In this document: positions 9,073 to 18,047 of the stretch, in pieces
Position numbering within the stretch: position 1 is the first letter of the stretch
How the letters are laid out: every line of letters starts with the position of its first letter
Source of the DNA: Thiodiazotropha sp040506775
GTDB taxonomy: Bacteria > Pseudomonadota > Gammaproteobacteria > Chromatiales > Chromatiaceae
Direction: 5' to 3'
Length of the DNA stretch: 64,000 nucleotides
Assembly: GCA_040506775.1 (NCBI GenBank)
Contig: JBEVWC010000018.1
Location: 97,656-161,655 of the forward strand
Position numbers and translations under genes: made by a program
Notes under the pieces: model-generated
What the model was told of the DNA's origin: nothing
What the model saw: only the letters and a program-made list of their open reading frames with translations
The model's database searches: none

Positions 9073-9393
9073 GTAGCCCGGGTGAAGCGCAGCGTAACCC
9101 GGGACGGACAACACTCCGGACTTCCCCGGGTTCCGCGATGCTCCACCCGGGCTACAAGCAACGTCCATCGTAGATATGAGACTCGCATAACCGTAGCCCG
9201 GGTGAAGCGAAGCGTAACCCGGGATGACTGGCACTCCGAACCTCCCGGGTTCCGCGATGCTCCACCCGGGCTACAAGCCGCGTCCATCGTAGATATGAGA
9301 CTCACATAACCGTAGCCCGGGTGAAGCGAAGCGTAACCCGGGATGGCCGGCTCTCCGGACCCCCCGGGTTCCGCAACGCTCCACCCGGGCTAC
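9073..9393. repeat. Three tandem copies of a ~120-bp palindromic intergenic repeat
   Basis: Three copies of a long inverted repeat at 9073-9155, 9193-9274 and 9312-9393. Each starts GTAGCCCGGGTGAAGC and ends CCACCCGGGCTAC, with internal AACCCGGG / CCCGGGTT arms, so each can fold into a long stem. Copies are separated by a nearly identical spacer (ACGTCCATCGTAGATATGAG core), giving a period of 119-120 bases. Similar GTAGCCCGGGT palindromes are scattered through many gammaproteobacterial genomes as REP-like elements. Here the array lies just after lnt and may end or stabilise that transcript. Confidence 0.9.
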
Positions 9394-9499
9394 CCATCCC
9401 ACTTCACCGGTACCGTCTTTGGTTCGGCCTGCCAATCCGTTATCATGAGGTTCACCTCTCTTCAGGGTCTTGGCAGTTTATGTTCCTGGCGGAAGAATC

Positions 9500-10270
9500 A
9501 TGAAAAAGTGTGTACTCATTACCGGCGCCTCCTCCGGATTCGGTGAGGCCTGTGCCCGGCGTTTTGCCGCGGAGGGTCACGATCTGGTGCTTTGCGCGCG
9601 CCGCACCGAACGACTCGAATCCCTCGCGGCCTCCCTTCAGACAGCGGGTTCGGTGGTATACCGGACCCTGGATGTCACGCAATCCGAACAGGTGGATCGA
9701 TTCCTCGATGAGCTGCCGGAGTCACACCGGGAGATCGATGTCCTGGTCAACAACGCCGGGCTGGCACTGGGCCTCGAGCCTGCCTACGAGGCGGATCTGG
9801 AGGATTGGGAGACCATGGTGGATACCAACATCAAGGGCCTGATCCGCATGACTCGCCGGATCCTCCCCGGGATGGTGGAACGCCGGCGGGGACAGATCGT
9901 CAACATCGGTTCGGTGGCCGGTAACTGGCCCTATCCCGGTGGCAATGCCTACGGCGCCACCAAGGCCTTTGTTCAGCAATTCTCCCGCAACCTGCGTTCC
10001 GATCTGCTGGGCACCCCGATCCGGGTCACTAACATCGAACCCGGACTGGCAGAAACCGAATTCTCCCTGGTGCGTCTTAAGGGCGATGCGGGCAAGGCCA
10101 GTTCGGTGTATGAGAATACCCAGCCATTGAGTGCCGAGGACATCGCCGAAATCATCTTCTGGGTCACCGCACTGCCGGCCCATGTGAACATCAACACCCT
10201 TGAGGTGATGCCGGTGTGCCAGGCCTGGGCGCCTTTTGCGGTGGACCGTACCCTGGGTAAGCTTTCTTGA
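9500..10270 (+). CDS. SDR-family NADP-dependent dehydrogenase, YdfG-like
   Basis: 256 residues with the classical short-chain dehydrogenase layout: cofactor motif TGASSGFGEAC at residues 8-18, NNAG structural motif, catalytic Ser in INIGSVAGNWPY and YGATK as the Tyr-Lys pair. The C-terminus ends DRTLGKLS. It is closest in character to YdfG, a 3-hydroxy acid dehydrogenase acting on serine and 3-hydroxypropionate, but the substrate cannot be read from the sequence. The start at 9500 follows GGAAGAATC. Its stop overlaps the next gene's TTG (TTGA), implying coupling. Confidence 0.9.
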   Translation: MKKCVLITGASSGFGEACARRFAAEGHDLVLCARRTERLESLAASLQTAGSVVYRTLDVTQSEQVDRFLDELPESHREIDVLVNNAGLALGLEPAYEADLEDWETMVDTNIKGLIRMTRRILPGMVERRRGQIVNIGSVAGNWPYPGGNAYGATKAFVQQFSRNLRSDLLGTPIRVTNIEPGLAETEFSLVRLKGDAGKASSVYENTQPLSAEDIAEIIFWVTALPAHVNINTLEVMPVCQAWAPFAVDRTLGKLS

Positions 10271-10773
10271 AGGCGCTGCTCAACGCCGCGATCGAACTCT
10301 GTCTGCTGCGCCGCAAGCCACAGGATCTTCCCGCCTCCGTCGATCTGCTGGCATTCACAGTGGCCCTGAATCTGCTGGTCAGTGTGCTGATCTACCTGGG
10401 ATTGCAGAAGAATTTCGGCATCGCAGCCGCCGCCAGCCTGTTTGAGACCGGTCTGATGATGGCTGCGCTGTACGGCGTTTTGCGCCTCAAGAAACACCTC
10501 ATGCGCTTCACTCAGACGATGACCGCGCTGATGCTCAGCAACATACTCCTCGGGGTACTCATGTTGCCGTTGCTCGGATGGACCCGTGACACCCTGTCGG
10601 ACGAGTCTCAGCTGCTGTTGCTGCTGCTGTCGCTCTGGGTTCTGGCGGTGTTTGGCCACATCCTGCGGCATGCCCTGGAGGTACCCCTGGGCATGGGGAT
10701 CGGACTGGCCGTGTTCTATACCCTGTTCAGCTGGTCACTGCTGGAAGTCTTCTTTCCCTCGATGGTGGTTTGA
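10267..10773 (+). CDS. Unknown small integral membrane protein upstream of mpl
   Basis: 168 residues from a TTG that overlaps the preceding stop. There are four hydrophobic segments (around 25-45, 57-75, 83-105 and 113-160) and few charged residues between them, so it is an inner-membrane protein. I do not recognise the family. Its stop overlaps the mpl ATG (TGATG), so it is tightly tied to a peptidoglycan-recycling gene. That position alone hints at an envelope role; there is no catalytic motif to support more. Confidence 0.75.
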   Translation: MKALLNAAIELCLLRRKPQDLPASVDLLAFTVALNLLVSVLIYLGLQKNFGIAAAASLFETGLMMAALYGVLRLKKHLMRFTQTMTALMLSNILLGVLMLPLLGWTRDTLSDESQLLLLLLSLWVLAVFGHILRHALEVPLGMGIGLAVFYTLFSWSLLEVFFPSMVV

Positions 10774-12155
10774 TGCATATCCATATCCTCGGCATTTGCG
10801 GTACTTTCATGGGTGGCATTGCGCTCCTGGCCCGGGCCATGGGGCATCAGGTGAGTGGTTCGGATGCCAACGTCTATCCCCCCATGAGCACGCAGCTGGA
10901 ACAGGCAGGCATCCAGCTGATGGAGGGTTTTCATGCGGAGCATCTGCAACCCGCTCCGGACCAGGTGGTGGTGGGCAATGCCCTGTCCAGAGGCAATCCT
11001 GCGGTGGAGGCGATGCTCGATCAGGGGTTGTCCTATACCTCCGGTCCCCAGTGGCTGGCGGAACATGTCCTGCAGGGACGTTGGGTGCTGGCGGTGGCGG
11101 GCACCCATGGCAAGACCAGCACCGCCAGTCTGCTCGCCTGGATTCTGCAGGAAGCGGGGCTCAATCCGGGGTTCCTGATTGGCGGTGTTCCGGAGAATTT
11201 TGGTGTCTCGGCGCGGCTCGGGGATGCGCCATTTTTCGTCGTCGAGGCGGACGAGTACGATACCGCCTTCTTCGACAAGCGTTCCAAGTTCGTGCATTAC
11301 CGGCCACGCACCCTGATCATGAACAACCTGGAGTTCGATCATGCGGACATCTTCGATAACCTGGAGATGATCCAGCGTCAGTTCCACCACCTGGTGCGCA
11401 CCGTTCCCTCCAAAGGCTTGATCGTCGCCCCGTTGAATGACGCCCCACTCGGTGAGGTGCTGGCACGAGGGGTGTGGACACCGGTCGAGAGCTTCGATCC
11501 GTTGATCGAAACCACGTGGCATGCCGCAAATGCCGCCCCGGACGGTAGCGCCTTCGATGTGGTGCTCGAAGGTCGAATTCAGGGACGGGTGGAATGGGAT
11601 CTGATCGGTCGGCATAACGTGGCAAACGCCCTGGCGGCCATCGCCGCGGCGCGTCATGCGGGCGTGCCGCCGCATCTGGCAATCCCCGCTTTGAGCGGTT
11701 TCCGCAACGTCAAAAGACGCATGGAGTTGCGTGGTGAAGTCTCGGGGGTTCGGGTCTACGATGACTTTGCCCATCACCCCACGGCCATCGAAACCACCCT
11801 GGAAGGATTGCGCAAACAGGTGGGTGACGCACGGATCATCGTGCTCCTGGAACCTCGCTCCAATACCATGAAACTGGGCGTCCATGCGGAACGTCTGGCA
11901 CCTTCACTGCAACTGGCGGATCAGGTGCTCCTGTTCGCCCCTCCGGGGCTGACCTGGGATGCCGGGCAGATTCTGGCGCCTCTGGGCGAGCGGGTCGAAA
12001 TCTTCGATCAGACCCAGGCAATGGTGGATCAGGTCATGGCCCTGGCCCGGCCTGGTGATCATATCCTGGTCATGAGCAACGGGGGCTTCGAGGCGATTCA
12101 TCAGCGATTGCTGGATGCCTTGCAGGCTGATCCTCCAATCCAGCGGATCTCATAG
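10773..12155 (+). CDS. mpl: UDP-N-acetylmuramate:L-Ala-gamma-D-Glu-meso-DAP ligase
   Basis: 460 residues, the family norm. It opens with the Mur-ligase N-domain HIHILGICGTFMGG and carries the ATP loop GTHGKTSTASLL, the central-domain DEYDTAFFDKRSKFVHY and the C-terminal YDDFAHHPTAIETT. Mpl reattaches the tripeptide salvaged from old peptidoglycan to UDP-MurNAc in the cytosol. The ATG at 10773 overlaps the upstream membrane gene's stop; an in-frame TTG directly before it is less likely. Confidence 0.97.
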   Translation: MHIHILGICGTFMGGIALLARAMGHQVSGSDANVYPPMSTQLEQAGIQLMEGFHAEHLQPAPDQVVVGNALSRGNPAVEAMLDQGLSYTSGPQWLAEHVLQGRWVLAVAGTHGKTSTASLLAWILQEAGLNPGFLIGGVPENFGVSARLGDAPFFVVEADEYDTAFFDKRSKFVHYRPRTLIMNNLEFDHADIFDNLEMIQRQFHHLVRTVPSKGLIVAPLNDAPLGEVLARGVWTPVESFDPLIETTWHAANAAPDGSAFDVVLEGRIQGRVEWDLIGRHNVANALAAIAAARHAGVPPHLAIPALSGFRNVKRRMELRGEVSGVRVYDDFAHHPTAIETTLEGLRKQVGDARIIVLLEPRSNTMKLGVHAERLAPSLQLADQVLLFAPPGLTWDAGQILAPLGERVEIFDQTQAMVDQVMALARPGDHILVMSNGGFEAIHQRLLDALQADPPIQRIS

Positions 12156-12288
12156 TGCATTTCATGAACCATTACCGATATCCAAGCTTGGGTTGTTATT
12201 GCCGCTCGCCCGGAGAATGCGCATGGGGGGTTGTTACGGGAGGCTATAATCCCGCAATAGAGCGAGTCACGTCACTGGGAGTGTCAGG

Positions 12289-12915
12289 GTGAGCATCGAA
12301 CAGAATCCGATTGCGCTGGCCATTACCGGCGCCTCCGGTAGTGCCTATGCGCTGCGTCTGCTGAAGTGCCTGGTACAGGCCGGTGAGCAGGTGTACGTCA
12401 TGATCACCCAGGCGGCACAGGTGGTGCTGCGCATGGAGTCCGGACTGGAAATTCCCTCCCAGCCAAGTGAGGCGGCTCGCCTGCTGACGGAATATTGCTC
12501 AGCAGCACCCCAACAGATCCAGGTCTTCGGCCGCCAGCAGTGGATGGCCCCGGTGGCGAGTGGCTCCAACCCGCCCAGGGCCATGGTGGTCTGCCCCTGC
12601 ACCACCGGCAGCCTCTCGGCGATCGCCTGCGGTGCCAGCAACGATCTGATGGAGAGGGCTGCGGATGTGGTCCTCAAAGAGCGCCGTAAGCTGATCCTGG
12701 TGGTTCGGGAAACCCCTTTCTCCGACATCCACCTGCAGCACATGCTGACCCTGAGTCGCATGGGCGCGGTGATCATGCCGGCCAACCCCGGTTTCTATCA
12801 TCAGCCCCGATCGGTCGAGGATATCGTGGATTTCATGGTTGCGCGGATCCTTGATCAACTGGGTGTCGAACATCAACTGATGACCCGTTGGGGTTCGGAT
12901 CAGCCGCAAGCCTGA
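12289..12915 (+). CDS. ubiX: Flavin prenyltransferase UbiX
   Basis: 208 residues from a GTG. It has the flavoprotein start ALAITGASGSAYALRLL, the conserved PCTTGSLSAIACGASNDLMERAADV and the late RETPFSDIHLQHM...GAVIMPANPGFY segment with the active-site residues of the UbiX/Pad1 family. It makes prenylated FMN, the cofactor of UbiD-type decarboxylases in ubiquinone synthesis. A TATAAT lies at 12245-12250 upstream, a plausible -10 without a good -35. No ubiD is in the window. Confidence 0.95.
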   Translation: MSIEQNPIALAITGASGSAYALRLLKCLVQAGEQVYVMITQAAQVVLRMESGLEIPSQPSEAARLLTEYCSAAPQQIQVFGRQQWMAPVASGSNPPRAMVVCPCTTGSLSAIACGASNDLMERAADVVLKERRKLILVVRETPFSDIHLQHMLTLSRMGAVIMPANPGFYHQPRSVEDIVDFMVARILDQLGVEHQLMTRWGSDQPQA

Positions 12916-12935
12916 GCTGTGGCAGGCTGCACCCC

Positions 12936-12967
12936 GGGGCGGGATGGCAATAATTCCATACCGCCCC
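12936..12967. repeat. Strong hairpin between convergent ubiX and cytochrome c genes
   Basis: GGGGCGGGATGG at 12936-12947 pairs with CCATACCGCCCC at 12956-12967, apart from one mismatch, around an 8-base loop. It lies just after ubiX, which converges with the cytochrome gene. No T-run follows on either side, so it is not a textbook intrinsic terminator, though the position suits transcript 3'-end formation. Confidence 0.45.
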
Positions 12968-13059
12968 GACACGCCCCGTACGGGTGTTGCTGAATGACTA
13001 GCCGCTGATCGCGCAGAAGTCCCTTGGAGACCCGCTGATTGCGATTTCGATGACCGCAA

Positions 13060-13368
13060 TCATTCCCCTTTCAGGTATAGAGCGATGCTTTGCGCCTCGT
13101 CATGACTGATGTTGGGGAATGCGGGCATGATGGAACCCCCGTTGGCGATTTTTCCGACGATCTCCTCAGTCGACTCATCGGTTCCTGCGATTTTCAGCAG
13201 GAAGCCGAATTTACCGTTGCCCGATTCGCCGTGACAACTGGCACAAGCCTGGCTGAACATGGCTTTGCCATCCAGACCGCCCCCCGGTTTGTAGTCATTC
13301 ACATCACTGCAGCCCGCAAATGTCAGGGTCAGCAGGCTGATGCCCAAATAATACGTCGCTTTCTTCAT
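13060..13368 (-). CDS. Lipoprotein c-type cytochrome (single haem)
   Basis: 102 residues. A lipoprotein signal ends LTFAGC, then the class I cytochrome c domain has CASCH as the haem-attachment motif and MPAF as the distal Met loop (GGSIMPAFPNIS). It should be tethered in the periplasm as an electron carrier. Short lipid-anchored cytochromes like this commonly feed terminal oxidases or sulfur-oxidation enzymes; no partner is adjacent, so the redox partner is unknown. Confidence 0.92.
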   Translation of the reverse strand: MKKATYYLGISLLTLTFAGCSDVNDYKPGGGLDGKAMFSQACASCHGESGNGKFGFLLKIAGTDESTEEIVGKIANGGSIMPAFPNISHDEAQSIALYLKGE

Positions 13369-13669
13369 GATCTAACCTCCGAATTCATTATCGTTTTATC
13401 TCGTCCCTGGCGGGGCGTACTTGCAAAGGACTCTACACCAGGTAGAGGCCGGCGCCTGCTCCGCTACCGCACGGGATGGTACGGGAGTTTCGGTAATTTG
13501 GGTAGCAAGCGCTTGAAGCCCTGGAGACGACATAGTCAGTCGCCGGGTTACTAGCATGCATGGATCTTCGCCTATCGGCTTGGGAGGGTCATTGAGAAAT
13601 GTGCGAAACCAGCTTTTTATCTGCGGGTGCAGAGATCGCTTGCGACAGGCGAACCGGGTCACTCCTCGG
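13369..13669. other. Intergenic region, no gene recognised
   Basis: About 300 bases between two minus-strand genes. It contains G/C-rich short inverted segments but no supported ORF. The plus strand near 13535-13560 has a stretch that faintly resembles the 3' part of a c-di-GMP riboswitch, but nothing lies downstream on that strand and the aptamer core is missing, so I do not annotate it. Confidence 0.4.
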
Positions 13670-16006
13670 TCACATGATGGTGCAGCGGTTGCGCCCCGTT
13701 TGTTTGGACTCGTAAAGTGCGCTGTCCACCCGCTTGATCAGGGAGTCGATATTGTCACTCGGTGTGACCACGCTGGCGCCGAAGCTCGCGGTGACCTTGC
13801 CCACACCCTTATGGGGATACTGCTCAATCGCGGAGCGCAGGGCTTCAACCAGGTTGCCCAACTCCTCTCTGCCGATCAATGGTGCAATGATCATGAACTC
13901 TTCACCGCCCCAGCGGGCCAGGATGTCCGATTTGCGAATCCTGTTGAGCAGCAGTTCCACGGTGTTTTTCAACACCTGGTCACCCATGTCATGGCCATAG
14001 GTATCATTGATGTATTTGAAATGATCGATATCCAGCATGATCAGGCCGAAACGGTTATGGGTCAGGCTGGCCCAGGCGATCATGTTCTTCAGTTCTTCAT
14101 CGAACTTCAGGCGGTTGTAGATCTGGGTGAGGCGGTCGGTTTCGGCAATGTGCTGCAACTGCCGCTCCATCTCCACCGTCTCGGTGATGTCCCGATGGGA
14201 TTCGATGATCTGTACGATCTTCTCCCCGGATTCATCGAAGATCGGAGTGGCGCGTACGTCCACATGCATCACCCGGCCATTCGCGTCGAAGTGTTTATGG
14301 ATCACCGAAACCGGGGCCCGGGTCCGATTGATCTCGCGAATCGGACAGGGATCCAGGTTGCCTTTGCAGGGATTGTTGCGCTTGTGAGAGAGCTGAAAAC
14401 AGGTGACCCCGGGTTTGATCTGTTGCCCGCCCGAATAGAGTTTCAAAGCCGAGTGGTTGAGCAATTGCAGCCGATAGGTGTTTATATCGATCACCAACGT
14501 GGGATCCGGAATGGTGTCGACCACTTTCTGGATGTAGTCGTGTGAGCGGGTCAGCAGTCCCTCGGCCTCTTTCAGAGCGGTGATGTCCGTCAGGTGAACG
14601 AAGAAGTGAGTCAGCCTGCCCCGGTTATCACGAATCACGTGGGTGGTGTCCTGCAACCATTTACGCTGCTGGTAGCGGTCGATGACCTGGTAGGGCGATC
14701 GCTTGTAGGAGGTCAGACGCTGATGATCCATCTCCCGGGTTTCCCGGGTGAACTGATCCAGATACTGGGGATCGATCAGGCTCGAATATGAGTATTGCTT
14801 GTTCCTGAATTGCTCCGCTGCGTAGCCAAGCAGATCCTCCACATTGTCGGAAATGAACTCAATGGGCCAGCCCAGTTCATTGCGCAGTTTTGCGATTACC
14901 CCCGGACCGCTGATGAACAGTTCGTGTTCATTGGAGATCTTGCGGTTGAGATTTCGGATCTGGTGCTCGTTGAGCCGGCGTTTCTCACGGTGCCAGAGGA
15001 CAACTCCGGCCAGCACGAGCAGGATCATCGAACCAATCGCCAGCAACGGCATGGCCTGGGACAGATTACGCCAGAGTTGGGTTTGTATGATCTGCTTGGG
15101 TATGAACAGCACAATTCTCAGGCAGCCCTTGCAGTTATTATCGAAGTAACTGTTGCTGGAGGGATCGATGTTTTCGAAGGTGTAGATCCCCTGGGTGTTG
15201 TGAAACTGCCCCCGGGGCTGGCTCTCAATGATCTGCCAGGCATCGCGGTGATTCACATCGATGGTGCTCTGGGGACTGTCCGGAAACATGAAACTCCAGT
15301 TTTGTGAGGTGTCCTGGCTGTACAGACTGTATCCCTTCCAGTTCAACAGCATCGCCTCACCCGAATAACCGGCGGACACACTCATGAACTCATCAAGCAG
15401 ATTTTTCGCCAGGTAGTTGAGGATGACCACGCCAAGCACCGAACCGTCCGCAGCCACCACTTTTGCGGAGAAACGCAGGGTTGGCTTGAGTGGCAGTTCG
15501 ATCTGGCTATGCTCGACGTTGAGGTCGAGTTGAGAGGCGGTGATCGTGCCCGCTTCGGCCTGCATGGCGTCAGTGAAATAGTATCGATGACGCTTTGACT
15601 GCAACTGTTCCTGAGGAACCGAAACCGGATCGCCGTCATTGTAGTTGATACGAATCACCTCCTGGCCCTGCGGGTCGAGGAAGCGGATCTGGTCATAACG
15701 CTTACGCTGCTTTGCAAATGAGATCCACAGTTGCTCAAGTGTCCTGTTGACCACCGGATACTCTTGGCTGTGTCGGTACTCCCGGGCGTACTGCTCTGCG
15801 ATCAGACGGATGTCCGAGTGGATTTCCCGGATGCCCAGATTCAGTTGGCTGGTCAACTGATTGATGAGCCGATTCGATTCGAGCCTGAGTTCCCCGTCGA
15901 TACTGTTCAGCGTCTGCGAATAGAGCACCCAGAATAGCCCGCCTCCGAGGATGACAAGTGCCATGAAGACACTCAGGTAGTTACGGAATAATCGGCCAAT
16001 CTTCAT
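13670..16006 (-). CDS. Membrane diguanylate cyclase: periplasmic Cache sensor, PAS, PAS, GGDEF
   Basis: 778 residues. TM1 (about 12-30) and TM2 (about 320-340) flank a large periplasmic region with the look of a double-Cache sensor. A first PAS region follows (about 370-490), then a second PAS with a Cys-rich stretch (PGVTCFQLSHKRNNPCKGNLDPCP), and a C-terminal GGDEF domain with the intact active-site motif RWGGEEFMII. It should make c-di-GMP. The Cys cluster in the second PAS could bind a metal or redox cofactor. Its ATG overlaps the stop of the upstream PhnD-PAS gene (ATGA), so sensor and cyclase are made together. Confidence 0.9.
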   Translation of the reverse strand: MKIGRLFRNYLSVFMALVILGGGLFWVLYSQTLNSIDGELRLESNRLINQLTSQLNLGIREIHSDIRLIAEQYAREYRHSQEYPVVNRTLEQLWISFAKQRKRYDQIRFLDPQGQEVIRINYNDGDPVSVPQEQLQSKRHRYYFTDAMQAEAGTITASQLDLNVEHSQIELPLKPTLRFSAKVVAADGSVLGVVILNYLAKNLLDEFMSVSAGYSGEAMLLNWKGYSLYSQDTSQNWSFMFPDSPQSTIDVNHRDAWQIIESQPRGQFHNTQGIYTFENIDPSSNSYFDNNCKGCLRIVLFIPKQIIQTQLWRNLSQAMPLLAIGSMILLVLAGVVLWHREKRRLNEHQIRNLNRKISNEHELFISGPGVIAKLRNELGWPIEFISDNVEDLLGYAAEQFRNKQYSYSSLIDPQYLDQFTRETREMDHQRLTSYKRSPYQVIDRYQQRKWLQDTTHVIRDNRGRLTHFFVHLTDITALKEAEGLLTRSHDYIQKVVDTIPDPTLVIDINTYRLQLLNHSALKLYSGGQQIKPGVTCFQLSHKRNNPCKGNLDPCPIREINRTRAPVSVIHKHFDANGRVMHVDVRATPIFDESGEKIVQIIESHRDITETVEMERQLQHIAETDRLTQIYNRLKFDEELKNMIAWASLTHNRFGLIMLDIDHFKYINDTYGHDMGDQVLKNTVELLLNRIRKSDILARWGGEEFMIIAPLIGREELGNLVEALRSAIEQYPHKGVGKVTASFGASVVTPSDNIDSLIKRVDSALYESKQTGRNRCTIM

Positions 16007-17832
16007 GACAGCAGGGGCGTATGTATCGCTGCCACCTGGTCAGAATTTGAGAGAAGATGCAGTACCACCACGGCGCCGGTGACCTTCTGATCCTGCAGGA
16101 TGGGGGTGCTGATGTATTCGACTTCGATGGGTGAGCCGTTTTTGTGCCAGATCGTCTCCCGTTCTCCACGCCGGATCTGTCCGTCCTTGAGGACGTCGGT
16201 GATCGGACAATCGACCTGTGGGTATTCCGCCCCGTCGTCATGGGCATAGTGCCAGAGTTCATGGCTGTCTTTACCGAGCATCTCATCGATGGTGTAGCCC
16301 AGCATCTCGGCTGCGGCAGGGTTGACGAACATATGTTTTCCAGTGGCGTCCAGGCCGATGATTCCGTCGCCCGCAATATTCAGGATGAGTTCTTTCTGGC
16401 GTTGGGTCAGACGGTTCTGTTCCTCGAGACTCTTGTAACTGTCAATGTCATCGATGACCGCGATGTAGTAGTCGTCCTGGTTCACCTCGCCGGTTTTTTT
16501 TGCGGACAGCGACAGCTGAATCCATTTGCTTTGACCGTTTGCACAGAGCATGCGTAACTGGATCGATATGCTGGTCTGCAAATTTCCCCGCAGCTGGTCG
16601 AACGCCTTGATGCAGGTGGGCAGGTCCTCATCGTGGAGGATGTCCATGAGGTTGATCGATTTCATCTCCTCGGGGGTCAGGGACAGGAGTTCACCGAGTT
16701 TGCGGTTGGTCTGCAGGAACTCACCGGCCGGGGTGATATGGGCAAGCCCCACCGCCGCAAGTTCGAAGGTGGCGAGTTGAGCCTGGCGACTGCTTTCCAG
16801 ACTTGTTTGATGTTCCAATAAAGCCCGTTTCAGGCGGATTACGTGAATACCCAGGTAGAGCAGAATGCCCAGCAGCGCCAGGGATGCCAGATACCAGGGC
16901 CAGGATCGGCTCAGGGATTGACCGAATTTCTGTGCCAGTGATTTATCGTAGGGGGCCAGTTCCAGCGTTCTCAACAGATCGTTGACCGATTGGTAGGTCT
17001 CGGGAATGGTCCAGCCATGGATGTGGGCCTCTTGCGCCGCCGGATGATCGGCGGGCAGCTTCAACAGAGCGATGGAGACCTGCTTGGCAAGTTCCGGTGA
17101 GGTATGGGGCAGAATTGAGAAGGGCCATTCCGGATACAGCGGAGTACTGATCAAATAGGGGAATTGCTCGTAGTGGTCGGGGGACAGAATGCGGTAATCC
17201 TCGAGTTGGATCAGTCCTTCCATGGCCATCCGTTCCAGGGTGTCGGTACGGACGATGCCGGCTTCCGCCTTGCGATGGCTTACCGCCTCGACGACCGCGT
17301 CGTGAGTATTCATGAACAGCAACGAGGCAAAATCCCAACGGTCGATTCCCTCGGCTTTGAACTCCCTCAGCGCCATGATCCAACCGCCCAGAGAGGTGCT
17401 GTGAACGGCAGCGATACGCTGGTTCTTCAAGCTCTTCAGGTCGACGATCTCGGAATTGCTCTTGAGTGTGAAAATCACGCTGCCAAAGCGGGAAACCGGA
17501 TAACCCGGGCTCAGTTCATTGATCAATGTGAGGATTCTGCGAACACCGTAGGTTTCCGCCAGATTGACATAGATACCCGGATTGACCACCACGAAGTCGA
17601 CCAGGCGGTTCTTTACAATGACCGGGATATCGCCAAACGTCATGGGCACGATCTTGAACCGGTATCCTGGAACACTGGCGCTCAGGTAGTCCGCTGTGGC
17701 CTGCCATCTTTCCTGGCTTTTCGCATAACCCCGTTTCGCCAGCACACCGATGTTCACCTCGACCGGATCCGCCCATGCCTGAACCAGCCACAGGCACATC
17801 AGTACAGTCAGTGATCGGAGGATAATTTTCAT
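16003..17832 (-). CDS. PhnD-like periplasmic ligand-binding domain fused to PAS domains, membrane protein
   Basis: 609 residues. A Sec signal (MKIILRSLTVLMCLWL, cleaved near AWA) is followed by a PhnD/ABC-type substrate-binding fold (about 25-285, starting VNIGVLAKRG), a transmembrane helix near 312-330 (WYLASLALLGILLYLGIHVI), then two PAS domains (about 350-460 and 475-595). No kinase, GGDEF or EAL output domain follows, which is odd for this architecture. The overlapping downstream gene supplies a GGDEF, so the pair probably works as one two-subunit c-di-GMP sensor. The ligand is unknown; PhnD-like sensors bind small oxyanions or organophosphorus compounds. Confidence 0.85.
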   Translation of the reverse strand: MKIILRSLTVLMCLWLVQAWADPVEVNIGVLAKRGYAKSQERWQATADYLSASVPGYRFKIVPMTFGDIPVIVKNRLVDFVVVNPGIYVNLAETYGVRRILTLINELSPGYPVSRFGSVIFTLKSNSEIVDLKSLKNQRIAAVHSTSLGGWIMALREFKAEGIDRWDFASLLFMNTHDAVVEAVSHRKAEAGIVRTDTLERMAMEGLIQLEDYRILSPDHYEQFPYLISTPLYPEWPFSILPHTSPELAKQVSIALLKLPADHPAAQEAHIHGWTIPETYQSVNDLLRTLELAPYDKSLAQKFGQSLSRSWPWYLASLALLGILLYLGIHVIRLKRALLEHQTSLESSRQAQLATFELAAVGLAHITPAGEFLQTNRKLGELLSLTPEEMKSINLMDILHDEDLPTCIKAFDQLRGNLQTSISIQLRMLCANGQSKWIQLSLSAKKTGEVNQDDYYIAVIDDIDSYKSLEEQNRLTQRQKELILNIAGDGIIGLDATGKHMFVNPAAAEMLGYTIDEMLGKDSHELWHYAHDDGAEYPQVDCPITDVLKDGQIRRGERETIWHKNGSPIEVEYISTPILQDQKVTGAVVVLHLLSNSDQVAAIHTPLLS

Positions 17833-18047
17833 TAATTATCAGTATGCTGGGGTGGTGTCATGCGGGCAACCACAAAGTCTGGTAAATACAGGTTTGCAAC
17901 GCGTCGAGCCTCAGTCCGGGGTATTGGATTAGTGTTAACAGACCCTAGTAGAATCGGCCGTTCATATAGGAGCTTTAGACGCAAAATCACCAGGCTTCAA
18001 CTGCCAAACTGCAGATTTTCATTTCATCCCGACAACCTGGCATCGGC

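Noticed and set aside
13500..13600. Possible c-di-GMP riboswitch-like stretch on the plus strand
   Set aside because: Only the CGCCGGGTTAC-like end resembles the motif; the conserved core and tetraloop are missing and no gene follows on that strand.
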